Origin: Trujillonella endophytica
GTDB lineage: Bacteria > Actinomycetota > Actinomycetes > Mycobacteriales > Geodermatophilaceae
DNA length: 64,000 nt
Direction: 5' to 3'
Assembly: GCF_900110555.1 (NCBI RefSeq)
Contig: NZ_FOEE01000008.1
Span: 62,001 to 126,000, forward strand
Position numbers and translations under genes: made by a program. Below are positions 42,666-50,488 of this stretch, piece by piece. The first letter of the stretch is position 1. Every line of letters begins with the position of its first letter. Below the pieces are notes generated by a model that saw only the letters and a program-made list of their open reading frames with translations, was not told the DNA's origin and did not search any database.

Positions 42666-43631
42666 TCAGGCCAGCAGGTCCGCCGCCGCGCGCAGCGCCC
42701 GCTGCGCCCCGGCGTCGAGCTCCCGGACGACGTCGGACGCCGAGCGCTCCGCGGTGACCAGCCCGACCGCCTCGCCCGCGTAGACCGGCGCCTGGTCGAG
42801 GTCGCCGCTGATCCGCGCCTGCACGACCCGCTGCGAGGCGGCGTCGTCGGCCAGCAACTCGTCCTCCCGGCCGTGCCAGGTCCGGCTGAAGACGTTGGTC
42901 AGCGCCCGCCCCGGCCAGCGCTGCGGCCAGGCCAGCCGCTGGGCGACGTCGAAGGCGCGGGTCAGCACGGTGTCGTCGCCGGACGCCCCGCAGACCCGCG
43001 CCCGGGCCGCGGGGGTGCCCAGCCCCTCCGGGCACGCGAGCAGGGCGGTCCCGATCCACACCCCGGCCGCCCCGGCGACGAGCGCGGCCGCCATGCCGGA
43101 ACCGGTCGCGATGCCGCCCGCGGCGAGCACCGGCCGGTCGGTGAGGGTGAGCGCCTCCTGCAGCAGCGGCAGGGTGGCGCGGTGTCCGGTGTGGCCGCCG
43201 GCCTCGGTGCCCTGGGCGACCAGGAGGTCGGCGCCTGCGGCGACGGCCCGGTGCACGTCGGCGGTGGTGTTGACCTGGACGGCGACGGGGATGCCGGCGG
43301 CGTGCAGGCGGTCCGCCCAGGGGGAGGGGTCGCCGAAGGACACCGACACCAGGGCCGGGCGGGCGGCGATCGTCGCGTCGAGCAGGTCCGGGCGATCGGG
43401 CAGGACCCAGGCCATGAGGCCCACGCCGAACGGCAGGCCGGCGGCGATCGCGCACTGCTCGGTCACGTACTCGGTCGGGACCGCGCCGCTGACGCCGATC
43501 ATCCCGAGCCCGCCGGCGGCCGACACCGCGCGGGCGAGCGCGCCCCCGGCCACGCCGGCCATCGGTGCCCCGACGACCGGCGTGGTGAGACCGAACGAGC
43601 GGGTGAGCGAGGTCTGGATCACGCCGCCCAT
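42666..43631 (-). CDS. Nitronate monooxygenase-like FMN enzyme
   Basis: A 321-residue FMN TIM-barrel enzyme of the nitronate monooxygenase/2-nitropropane dioxygenase family. It shows APMAGVAGGALARAVSAAGG, LVAQGTEAGGHTGH, VLAAGGIATGSGMAAAL and AGVWIGTALLA. It probably oxidises nitronates such as propionate-3-nitronate, a detoxification role. ATG 43631 fits the family; a longer start adds only seven residues. Convergent with the DsbA-like gene, 7 bases apart. Confidence 0.9.
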   Translation of the reverse strand: MGGVIQTSLTRSFGLTTPVVGAPMAGVAGGALARAVSAAGGLGMIGVSGAVPTEYVTEQCAIAAGLPFGVGLMAWVLPDRPDLLDATIAARPALVSVSFGDPSPWADRLHAAGIPVAVQVNTTADVHRAVAAGADLLVAQGTEAGGHTGHRATLPLLQEALTLTDRPVLAAGGIATGSGMAAALVAGAAGVWIGTALLACPEGLGTPAARARVCGASGDDTVLTRAFDVAQRLAWPQRWPGRALTNVFSRTWHGREDELLADDAASQRVVQARISGDLDQAPVYAGEAVGLVTAERSASDVVRELDAGAQRALRAAADLLA

Positions 43632-43829
43632 CGTGGCGTACGGCCGCACCCGGGAAGCCGTCGGCGGCCGCAGAGGCGGACGGATCGATCCGTCACGCAG
43701 CGCGCCGGGGGTCGGCCTACAGGGTGCGGGGGTCGTCGAGCGGGTCGGGCACGTCGGGATCGGTGACGGTCATGGCCGCTCCCTTCCCGGGGCCGTCGCG
43801 GGGCGACCGCGCGAGCCGAACGTGTCAGC

Positions 43830-43844
43830 GATGTGTTACACATC
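43830..43844 (+). promoter_or_regulatory. ArsR-type operator
   Basis: GATGTGTTACACATC is a perfect palindrome around one T, ending 5 bases before the ArsR-family GTG. The position fits autorepression. Confidence 0.7.
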
Positions 43845-43849
43845 GGGTC

Positions 43850-44179
43850 GTGCAGACGCTGGGCGCCCTCGCCGACCCCACCCGGCGGGAGATCGTCGCC
43901 CTGCTGGCGGGCGGGGAGATCGCGGCCGGCGACCTGGCCCGCCGGTTCCCCGTGAGCCGGCCGGCGGTCAGCCGGCACCTGCGGGTGCTGCGTGAGGCCG
44001 GTCTGGTCAGCGCCCGGGTCGAGGGGCGGCGCCACCTCTACGCCCTGGAGACGGCGCCGCTGCGCGAGCTCGACGCCTGGCTGGAGCCCTACCGGGACCT
44101 GTGGGCGCGACGGCTGGACGCACTGGACACCGAGATCGCCCGCGGACGGCGGGCGGCGACCCGGGAGGAGACCCGATGA
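43850..44179 (+). CDS. ArsR-family transcriptional regulator
   Basis: A 109-residue winged-helix regulator (LGALADPTRREIVALLAGGE, FPVSRPAVSRHLRVLREAGL, VEGRRHLYALE). There is no Cys metal site, so it is of the non-metal group often paired with SRPBCC genes. GTG 43850 lies just after the palindrome. Its stop overlaps the ATG of the SRPBCC gene (ATGA), a very common ArsR-AHSA1 pairing. The signal is unknown. Confidence 0.9.
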   Translation: MQTLGALADPTRREIVALLAGGEIAAGDLARRFPVSRPAVSRHLRVLREAGLVSARVEGRRHLYALETAPLRELDAWLEPYRDLWARRLDALDTEIARGRRAATREETR

Positions 44180-44691
44180 CCGCAGTGCCCGACGAGCGTC
44201 GAGGCCGGATCAGCACCGACCCCGACGGGCGGCGGCGGCTGGTCTTCCGCCGCTCGTGGCCGGACCCGGCGGCGGACGTGTGGGCCGCGCTGACCGAGCC
44301 GGAGCGCACGGCCCGGTGGATCGGTCGCTACGAGGGCGGGACGGGGCCCGGCGCCGAGGGGGCGTTCAGCATGGACGCCGAGGAGGGTGCGCCGAGCCAG
44401 CCGGTCCGCATCGAGGAGTGCGACCCGCCGCGCCGGCTGGTCCTGCAGTGGCTCGACGGGATGGGCTGGCGGGTGGAGCTGGACCTCGCCGAGGACGGCG
44501 GGACGACGACGCTGACCTTCACCCAGGTCCTGCCGGCCGACACCGACGCCGGCTTCCTCACCGACGTCGCCGCCGGCTGGCACTGGTACCTCGACCGGCT
44601 GCACGGCGTCCTCACCGGGGCCGAGGTGCCGGCCGACTGGGACGCGTTCCTCGCCGCGGTCGGCCCGGGGTACGCCGTCCAGGGCAGCTGA
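44176..44691 (+). CDS. SRPBCC (AHSA1-like) protein
   Basis: A 171-residue START-like protein (LVFRRSWPDPAADVWAALTE, PERTARWIG, VRIEECDPPRRLVLQWL, GTTTLTFTQVLP). The fold binds hydrophobic ligands in a cavity; the exact role is unknown. It is coupled by a 4-base overlap to the ArsR gene, which probably controls it. Confidence 0.9.
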   Translation: MTAVPDERRGRISTDPDGRRRLVFRRSWPDPAADVWAALTEPERTARWIGRYEGGTGPGAEGAFSMDAEEGAPSQPVRIEECDPPRRLVLQWLDGMGWRVELDLAEDGGTTTLTFTQVLPADTDAGFLTDVAAGWHWYLDRLHGVLTGAEVPADWDAFLAAVGPGYAVQGS

Positions 44692-44842
44692 CCGGCAGCG
44701 GGCCGGGCGTCCGGCACGGCGCCGGGCACCTCTGGTTCCGGTTCCGGGGCGTCCGGCACCGCCCGTGTCCGGCGGCCCCGACGGGGCGCGTGGGTTAGCG
44801 TGGCGGGGATCCCTTCCCCTTGAACACGACGGGTTCCTGCGC

Positions 44843-46057
44843 GTGTCTCCCTACCTGCACGTCCTGCGGACACCGCATGCCGTCCCCATGGTTCTGGCCG
44901 CCTTCATCGGCAGGCTCCCCCTGTCGATGGTGGGGCTGGGCTGCGTGCTCCTGGTCGCGGCGGAGACCGGTTCCTACGGCTTCGGCGGCGCCGTCGCCGC
45001 GGCCGGGGCCGTGACGACGGCGGCCGCAGGGCCATGGCTGGGCCGGCTGGCCGACACCTTCGGGCAGCGCCGCATCCTGCTGCCGGTGACGGCGGTGTTC
45101 GCCGCGTCCGGGGTGGCCTTCCTCGCGGCCGTGAAGCAGGACTGGCCGGCCTGGACGGTGTTCGTCTTCGCCGGGCTGGCCGGTGCCTGCATCCCGCCGG
45201 TGTCGTCGATGATCCGCGTCCGCTGGACGCACCTGCTGCGCGGCACCGCGCGGCTACCCGCGGCCCTGGCCATGGAGTCGGTGGTCGACGAGTTCGTCTT
45301 CATCGTCGGCCCGGTGCTCGTGACCTTCCTGTCCACGACCGGCCACGCCACCTCCGGCGTCGTCACCGCGTTCGTCCTCGCCGTCGTCGGCAGCCTGCTG
45401 TTCAGCGCGCAGCGGCGCACCGAGCCGCCGCCGCACGGGCACGTCAGCAGCAACGGCCCCGCGGCCATCCGGACGCCCGGTCTGCGGGTGCTGTTCGTCG
45501 TCGGCGCGGCGGTCGGCGCCATCCTCGGCACCCTGGAGATCGCGCTCGTCGCGTTCGCCGACGAGCAGGAGGCCATGTCGCTGTCCGGCGTGCTCATCGC
45601 CGGGCTGGCGGTCGGCTCGATGGTCAGCGGCATCGGCTGGGGCACCGTGCACTGGCGGACGCCGCTGAACCGCCGGCTCGCCGTGGTGCTCGTCGTGCTG
45701 ACGCTGCTGATCGTCCCGCTGCTGTTCATCCAGAACGTGTGGGTGATGGTGCCGTTCGTCGTCGTCGCCGGGATCTCGCTGTCCCCGTCGCTGATCAGTT
45801 CCTTCACGCTGGCCGAGCTGCTCGTGCCGCCGTCGGCGGTGACCGAGGCGTTCACCTGGATCGGCACGTCGCTGGGGCTCGGGGTGGCGGTGGGTGCCTC
45901 GCTGGCCGGCCTCGTCGTCGACGAGTTCGGGGCCAACGCCTCCTTCCTGGTGGCGATCGTCCCGGCGGCCGTGGCGGCCGGCGTCGTCGCGGCGTTCCAG
46001 CGGCTGCTGGTGGTGCCCGCGGAGGCCGCCGAGGCGCCGTCCGTGTTGGCCGGATGA
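44843..46057 (+). CDS. MFS transporter
   Basis: A 404-residue major-facilitator protein with about twelve helices. It shows AAGPWLGRLADTFGQRRILL (motif A-like GRLADTFGQRR), MESVVDEFVFIVGPVLVTFL, then the second half from LRVLFVVGAAVGAILGTLEI. The ESVVDEFVFIVGP stretch is common in actinobacterial MFS proteins of unknown substrate. GTG 44843 opens close to the first helix. Confidence 0.88.
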   Translation: MSPYLHVLRTPHAVPMVLAAFIGRLPLSMVGLGCVLLVAAETGSYGFGGAVAAAGAVTTAAAGPWLGRLADTFGQRRILLPVTAVFAASGVAFLAAVKQDWPAWTVFVFAGLAGACIPPVSSMIRVRWTHLLRGTARLPAALAMESVVDEFVFIVGPVLVTFLSTTGHATSGVVTAFVLAVVGSLLFSAQRRTEPPPHGHVSSNGPAAIRTPGLRVLFVVGAAVGAILGTLEIALVAFADEQEAMSLSGVLIAGLAVGSMVSGIGWGTVHWRTPLNRRLAVVLVVLTLLIVPLLFIQNVWVMVPFVVVAGISLSPSLISSFTLAELLVPPSAVTEAFTWIGTSLGLGVAVGASLAGLVVDEFGANASFLVAIVPAAVAAGVVAAFQRLLVVPAEAAEAPSVLAG

Positions 46058-46097
46058 GCAGGGCGGCGGAGCCGGTCCCCGGGGTCCGCGGCCGCGG

Positions 46098-46760
46098 ATG
46101 ACGCGCGCCCGTCCCGCCGCGGGTGGGGGTCGCCGGCTGGGGGTTCCGCCCGAGCGGCTCGGGCGGTGGCTGGACGGCGTGGCGACCCGGCACGGGGCGT
46201 TCACCGACGTCCACGCCGACGGGGACGCGCTCGCGGTGGCCTGCGCGGACGGCACCGCGGTCACGCTGCGCGCCCCGTTCGGCTGGGTGCCCGAGGCGCC
46301 GCTGCTGGCGTCGTTCACCGCGGCGGCCGGGCGTCCGCGGCGGGTGGCGGTCCTGCTGGTGCGGCGCGGGCGCTGGGCGGTGGGCGTGTTCGCCGGCCCG
46401 GAGCTCGTCGTCTCCAAGGTCGACAGCCGGCTCGTGCAGGGCCGGACGGCGGCCGGTGGCTGGTCGCAGCAGCGCTTCGCCCGGCGGCGGGACAACCAGA
46501 CGGCCGCCGTGGTGTCCTCCGCCGCGGACACCGCCGCGCGGGTGCTGCTCCCGCACGCGGCCGGACTCGACGCGGTGGCCCCCGGCGGCGACCGCGGCCT
46601 CGTCGACGACGTGCTCGCCGACCCCCGCCTGCGCGCCCTGGCCGCGCTGCCCCGCCTCGCCCCGCTGGAGGTCGGGGAGCCGACGAAGGCGGTGCTGCTC
46701 GAGACCCCGCAGCAGTTCCGCGCGGTCGCCGTCCACATCCGCGAGCCCGGCGACACCTGA
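46098..46760 (+). CDS. acVLRF1-family peptidyl-tRNA hydrolase
   Basis: A 220-residue protein of the actinobacterial VLRF1 family, related to eRF1 and Vms1/ANKZF1 release factors. The catalytic-loop region reads GRTAAGGWSQQRFARRRDNQ, with the Gln of the GGxSQQR motif expected to release peptides from tRNA. N-terminal ~60 residues (LGVPPERLGRWLDGVATRHG) precede it. By analogy it rescues stalled ribosome products. The MFS gene is 40 bases upstream; a repeat array follows. Confidence 0.88.
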   Translation: MTRARPAAGGGRRLGVPPERLGRWLDGVATRHGAFTDVHADGDALAVACADGTAVTLRAPFGWVPEAPLLASFTAAAGRPRRVAVLLVRRGRWAVGVFAGPELVVSKVDSRLVQGRTAAGGWSQQRFARRRDNQTAAVVSSAADTAARVLLPHAAGLDAVAPGGDRGLVDDVLADPRLRALAALPRLAPLEVGEPTKAVLLETPQQFRAVAVHIREPGDT

Positions 46761-46774
46761 TCCCCGCTCCCGTC

Positions 46775-46914
46775 CCCCCGGGCAATTCCGCGCTTCTGCA
46801 CCGCGCGGAAGCGCGGAATTGCACCGCGCGGAAGTGCGACATTGCACCGGGGCGGAAGCGCGGAATTGCACCGCGCGGAAGCGCGAAATTGCACCGGGCA
46901 GAAGCGCGGAATTG
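46775..46914. repeat. Inverted unit plus five 23/24-bp tandem repeats, AATTCCGCGC family
   Basis: One unit in forward orientation (46775-46798) faces five tandem units in reverse at 46799, 46822, 46845, 46869 and 46892, with the consensus CACCGCGCGGAAGCGCGGAATTG (first ten then GAAGCGCGGAATTG). The junction forms a perfect 14-base stem (46783-46796 with 46808-46821). The same core occurs at 9083-9178. Confidence 0.85.
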
Positions 46915-46971
46915 CACCGGGATGGGGGGCGGGGGGACGCGCCGGGGCGGTGCGTCCGGTAGGACGAGGGC

Positions 46972-49059
46972 GTGACCGTGACGCCCGACTCCGTCCTCGC
47001 CGCCGAGCGCGCTCACCTCCACCGCGCCGCCGCCTGCCTGACCGGGATGCGCGCCGCCGCCGCGGCCGTGGTCGACGCCGGCGGGGACGCGTGGGCCTCG
47101 GAGCGGCTGGGCGCGGCGCGCGCCGAGCGGTTGCGCGCCCTGGCGGAGGACCCGGGCGTCCCGGCGTTCTTCGGCCGCACGGACGGCTCCCGCACGGACG
47201 GCTCCCGCACCGGCGGCTCCCGCACCGACGGCTCCCGCAGCGACAGCCAGGTTTCCGCCGGCGGCGTCGAGACCTTCCACATCGGCCGACGGCACGTCCG
47301 CGACGCGGCCGGCGAGCCGGTGGTCATCGACTGGCGCGCGCCGATGAGCCGGCCGTTCTACCGGGCCACGGTCGCCGATCCGCAGGGCCTGGTGCGCCGC
47401 CGTCGCTTCGGCTTCGACGGCGGGGAGCTGACCGGCTTCGAGGACGAGCTGCTCGGGGCCGGCGAGGAGGGCGGCGGTCGGCTGCTGCGGGAGGAGATCG
47501 AGCGCCCGCGCAGCGGCCCGATGCGCGACATCGTGGCCACCATCCAGCCCGAGCAGGACGAGATCGTGCGCGCGCCGCTGACCGAGTCGGTCTGCGTCCA
47601 GGGCGCCCCGGGCACCGGCAAGACGGCGGTCGGCCTGCACCGGGCCGCGTACCTGCTCTACACGCACGCCGGGCAGCTGGCCCGCACGGGCGTGCTCGTC
47701 GTCGGCCCCAACCGGGCGTTCCTCCGCTACATCGAGCAGGTGCTGCCGACCCTCGGCGAGGTGGACGTCGAGCAGACGACGGTCGCCGACCTGACCGCCC
47801 GGGTGCCGGTGCGCGCGGCGGATCCGGACCCGGTGGCCGCGCTCAAGGGCGACGAGCGGATGGCCGCCGTGCTGCACCGGGCGCTGTGGGGAGCGATCGC
47901 CAAGCCGGCCGACGACGTCCAGGTGCCGCTCGCCGGGCGCCGCTACCGGGTACCGGTGGAGCGGCTCAAGCGCTACGTCGACGACCTGCGCCGGCGCGGC
48001 CGTGGGGACGACGACCAGCTGGTCCTGCACTACGCGGCCGGCCGGGAGCGGCTGGCGCTGACCCTGGCCGAGGACGCCCGCCGGCAGAAGGAGGAGGCGG
48101 GCGGCAGCCCGACCGACGCCGAGACGGCCCGGGCGGCCCGCAGCCCCGAGGTGCGGGCGTTCTGCGACGCGGTCTGGCCGGCCCGCGACGCCGCGGCGCT
48201 CGTCTGCGAGCTCCTGGCCGATCCCGCGCTGCTCGCCCGGGCCGCGCGCGGCGTGCTCGACGAGGCCGAGCAGGCGGCGCTGCGGTGGCCGGTGGCGCCG
48301 CGCTCGGTGCGGACGGCGCCCTGGTCGCCCGCCGACGCGGTGCTGGTCGACGAGGTGGCGGGCCTGCTGGAGCGGACCGGGGGCTACGGGCACGTCGTCG
48401 TCGACGAGGCGCAGGACCTGTCGGCGATGCAGTGCCGCGCGATCGCCCGCCGCCTGGCCGCGGGATCGCTGACCGTGCTGGGCGACCTCGCGCAGGCGAC
48501 CGGCCCGGGGGCGACGGGGGACTGGGCGCCGACCCTGCGGGGTCTCGGCCGGCCGGGCACCGCGGTCCGGCCGCTGACGCGTGGCTACCGGGTCCCCGGG
48601 GAGGTGCTCGACTTCGCCAACCGGCTGCTGCCGGTGATCGCGCCGGGGCTGCCGGCGGCGACCGCGGTGCGCCGGGACCCGGGCGCGCTCGCGCTGCGGC
48701 CGGTGGCGGACCTGGCCGGCCCGCTCGCCGACGTCGTCCGCGAGCTGGTGGCCGCGCCGGGCTCGGTCGGCGTCGTCTGCGGCGACGCGGCCGTGGCGGA
48801 GGTGACCGCCGGGCTGTGCGCCGCCGGGCTGCCCGCGGAGCCCCTGGCCGACGACGGCGCCGCGGCCGGCCGGCTCGCCGTCGTCCCGGCCGGCCTGGCC
48901 AAGGGGCTGGAGTTCGACGCCGTGGTGGTGGTCGATCCGGCGGCGATCGTGGCCGCCGAGCCACGGGGGCTGCAGCGGCTCTACGTCGTCCTCACGCGGG
49001 CGGTCAGCCGCCTGGTGGTGCTGCACCGGGGAGACCTGCCGGAGCCGCTGGCGAGCTGA
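46972..49059 (+). CDS. HelD/HelR-like superfamily 1 helicase
   Basis: A 695-residue UvrD-like ATPase of the HelD/HelR group, which removes or recycles RNA polymerase and can protect from rifampicin. Marks: N-terminal helical arm (VLAAERAHLHRAAACLTGMR), VIDWRAPMSRPFYRA, Walker A GAPGTGKTA near residue 212, VVDEAQDLS near 481, and LAKGLEFDAVVVVDP, YVVLTRAVSRL. Between the arm and the ATPase core lies a repeat RTDGSRTDGSRTGGSRTDGS encoded by 15-bp tandem repeats (~47173-47245). The last 56 bases overlap the convergent YihY gene. Confidence 0.9.
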   Translation: MTVTPDSVLAAERAHLHRAAACLTGMRAAAAAVVDAGGDAWASERLGAARAERLRALAEDPGVPAFFGRTDGSRTDGSRTGGSRTDGSRSDSQVSAGGVETFHIGRRHVRDAAGEPVVIDWRAPMSRPFYRATVADPQGLVRRRRFGFDGGELTGFEDELLGAGEEGGGRLLREEIERPRSGPMRDIVATIQPEQDEIVRAPLTESVCVQGAPGTGKTAVGLHRAAYLLYTHAGQLARTGVLVVGPNRAFLRYIEQVLPTLGEVDVEQTTVADLTARVPVRAADPDPVAALKGDERMAAVLHRALWGAIAKPADDVQVPLAGRRYRVPVERLKRYVDDLRRRGRGDDDQLVLHYAAGRERLALTLAEDARRQKEEAGGSPTDAETARAARSPEVRAFCDAVWPARDAAALVCELLADPALLARAARGVLDEAEQAALRWPVAPRSVRTAPWSPADAVLVDEVAGLLERTGGYGHVVVDEAQDLSAMQCRAIARRLAAGSLTVLGDLAQATGPGATGDWAPTLRGLGRPGTAVRPLTRGYRVPGEVLDFANRLLPVIAPGLPAATAVRRDPGALALRPVADLAGPLADVVRELVAAPGSVGVVCGDAAVAEVTAGLCAAGLPAEPLADDGAAAGRLAVVPAGLAKGLEFDAVVVVDPAAIVAAEPRGLQRLYVVLTRAVSRLVVLHRGDLPEPLAS

Positions 49060-49948
49060 GCCGTCCGGCGGTGATCCGCTCGTCGAGGGCCTGGGTGACC
49101 AGCCAGCCGCCGAGCAGCACCAGGTGCAGCAGGAACAGCCAGAGCGCGATGGCGACCGCCGCGCCCACCGGGGTAAGGCCGCCGAACGGCGCGCCCAGGT
49201 CCAGCGGCAGCGACAGGAAGAGCACCAGCCCCTGGAGGAATCCGGACAGGCAGGCGGCCGTGAACAGCGCCCCGCAGGCCAGCGCCGTCCACCCCAGCCG
49301 GCCCGCCGCCACGACCCGGTAGCCCCAGGCGAGCGGCACGGTGAGCGCGAACAGAACCGAGTAGTAGCCCAGGGCGAACCGCCCGATCGCCGCGCCGGCT
49401 CCGGGCTGCTCGGCCAGCGACGCCATCCCGTCGGCCGCCAGCAGCACCGGATACAGCAGCAGGGGGGTGACGAGGACCAGCGGCAGCCCCAGCAGCCGGC
49501 CGCGCCAGCCGGTCAGGGTGTCGCGGCGGGACGAGAAGCGCAGCAGGGCCCGCCGCAGCCCCTCGCCGTACAGCGACAGGGGGAGGACGGCGAGCAGGAG
49601 GCCGAGGACGTCCATGCCGAGGCCGGCGTCGACCAGGTCGCGCACCACCCCGGGGGCGCCCAGCTGCGACGGCAGGATCGCGGTGAGGCCGTCGGTCCGC
49701 CGGGAGACCTCGTCGGCCCCGGCGACCCAGCCGGTCAGCCGCACGGCGACCAGCAGCAGGGGGACGACGGCGATGCCGGCGTAGAAGGTCAGTCCCGCGG
49801 CGATCAGCGCGAGGTCGCGGCCACGCAGCCGGCGCTGCACGGACGCCGCGAGGTACCCGGTCTCCGCGGCGACCCGGGCGCGGGACCAGGGGGTCCGCGC
49901 GGGCGGCGGAGCCGGGGCGGCGGGAAGCGGGCCGCTCAGCCGTCGCAC
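49004..49948 (-). CDS. YihY/BrkB (UPF0761) membrane protein
   Basis: A 314-residue inner-membrane protein with six helices: LALIAAGLTFYAGIAVVPLL, the GLGMDVLGLLLAVLPLSLYG segment with SLYGEGLRRALLRF, then LVLVTPLLLYPVLLAADG and the C-terminal pair. Function not established. The start GTG 49948 is uncertain since internal starts exist in the Pro-rich leader. Its 3' end overlaps the helicase gene tail-to-tail by 56 bases. Confidence 0.85.
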   Translation of the reverse strand: MRRLSGPLPAAPAPPPARTPWSRARVAAETGYLAASVQRRLRGRDLALIAAGLTFYAGIAVVPLLLVAVRLTGWVAGADEVSRRTDGLTAILPSQLGAPGVVRDLVDAGLGMDVLGLLLAVLPLSLYGEGLRRALLRFSSRRDTLTGWRGRLLGLPLVLVTPLLLYPVLLAADGMASLAEQPGAGAAIGRFALGYYSVLFALTVPLAWGYRVVAAGRLGWTALACGALFTAACLSGFLQGLVLFLSLPLDLGAPFGGLTPVGAAVAIALWLFLLHLVLLGGWLVTQALDERITAGRLSSPAAPAGLPGAAPPGG

Positions 49949-50244
49949 CCGGGGGTCGGGAAGGGCGGCCCGCCCGTTCCGGAGCGCGCCGGGACGAGGG
50001 CGCGGGCCGGCGTCCTCCGCGGGATGCGCATGACCGCTGGGTGCGCGCCGGACCGGCCCGGCAAACGCGCGTGCCGGTTTCCGCGACCGGTGGCGAGCGT
50101 CACCCGAGAGGATCGCGCGGCCGGACCGGGGTCGTGCGCGGCGAGTGCGCCGTCCGTGCTGGTCAGCGCCGTGCCGTCTGACCAGCCCCCATGGCCACCC
50201 GGGGTCGGTCGCTCACGGTGAGCGAACGAATTACACGCTGGTGA
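49949..50244. other. Gene-free stretch upstream of c-di-AMP riboswitch
   Basis: 296 bases without a gene I can support, between the YihY start and the promoter of the NlpC/P60 gene. Short open frames here lack start signals or family likeness. It must hold the YihY promoter on the minus strand. Confidence 0.5.
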
Positions 50245-50274
50245 TTGTCACGTCGCCATAACGGCCCTTACGGT
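50245..50274 (+). promoter_or_regulatory. Promoter for riboswitch-controlled NlpC/P60 gene
   Basis: TTGTCA (50245-50250) and TACGGT (50269-50274) with an 18-base spacer resemble -35 and -10 elements. The leader from about 50281 would be roughly 200 bases, long enough to hold the whole riboswitch. Confidence 0.5.
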
Positions 50275-50324
50275 CTGTGTGTCCGAGGGGGCGCTGCGTC
50301 ACTGACATGGGTGACACCCTCCGG

Positions 50325-50470
50325 ACGCCGTCGAGCCGGCCGACCCTTCGGGGAACGCCGGGCCGGGGACCCAGGTAGTCCCGGGGTGTAGCGCACGCGG
50401 TCCGCCGCGGGCGCCGGGCGAACTCCCGCCCGAACCCGTCAGCTAACCCGGTAGGCGGCCGTCGGAGAAA
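50325..50470 (+). promoter_or_regulatory. c-di-AMP riboswitch (ydaO/yuaA type)
   Basis: The leader contains CGGGGAACG, GGGGACCCAGGUAGUCCCGG, GGGGUG and, near the 3' end, GAACCCGUCAGCUAACCCGG followed by UAGGCGG (50432-50458), which is the signature end of the ydaO aptamer. The sequence lies 20 bases upstream of the start of a cell-wall hydrolase, the classic target of this riboswitch in actinobacteria, where c-di-AMP turns expression off. Confidence 0.9.
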
Positions 50471-50488
50471 GAGAGTGCCGCCCGCACC

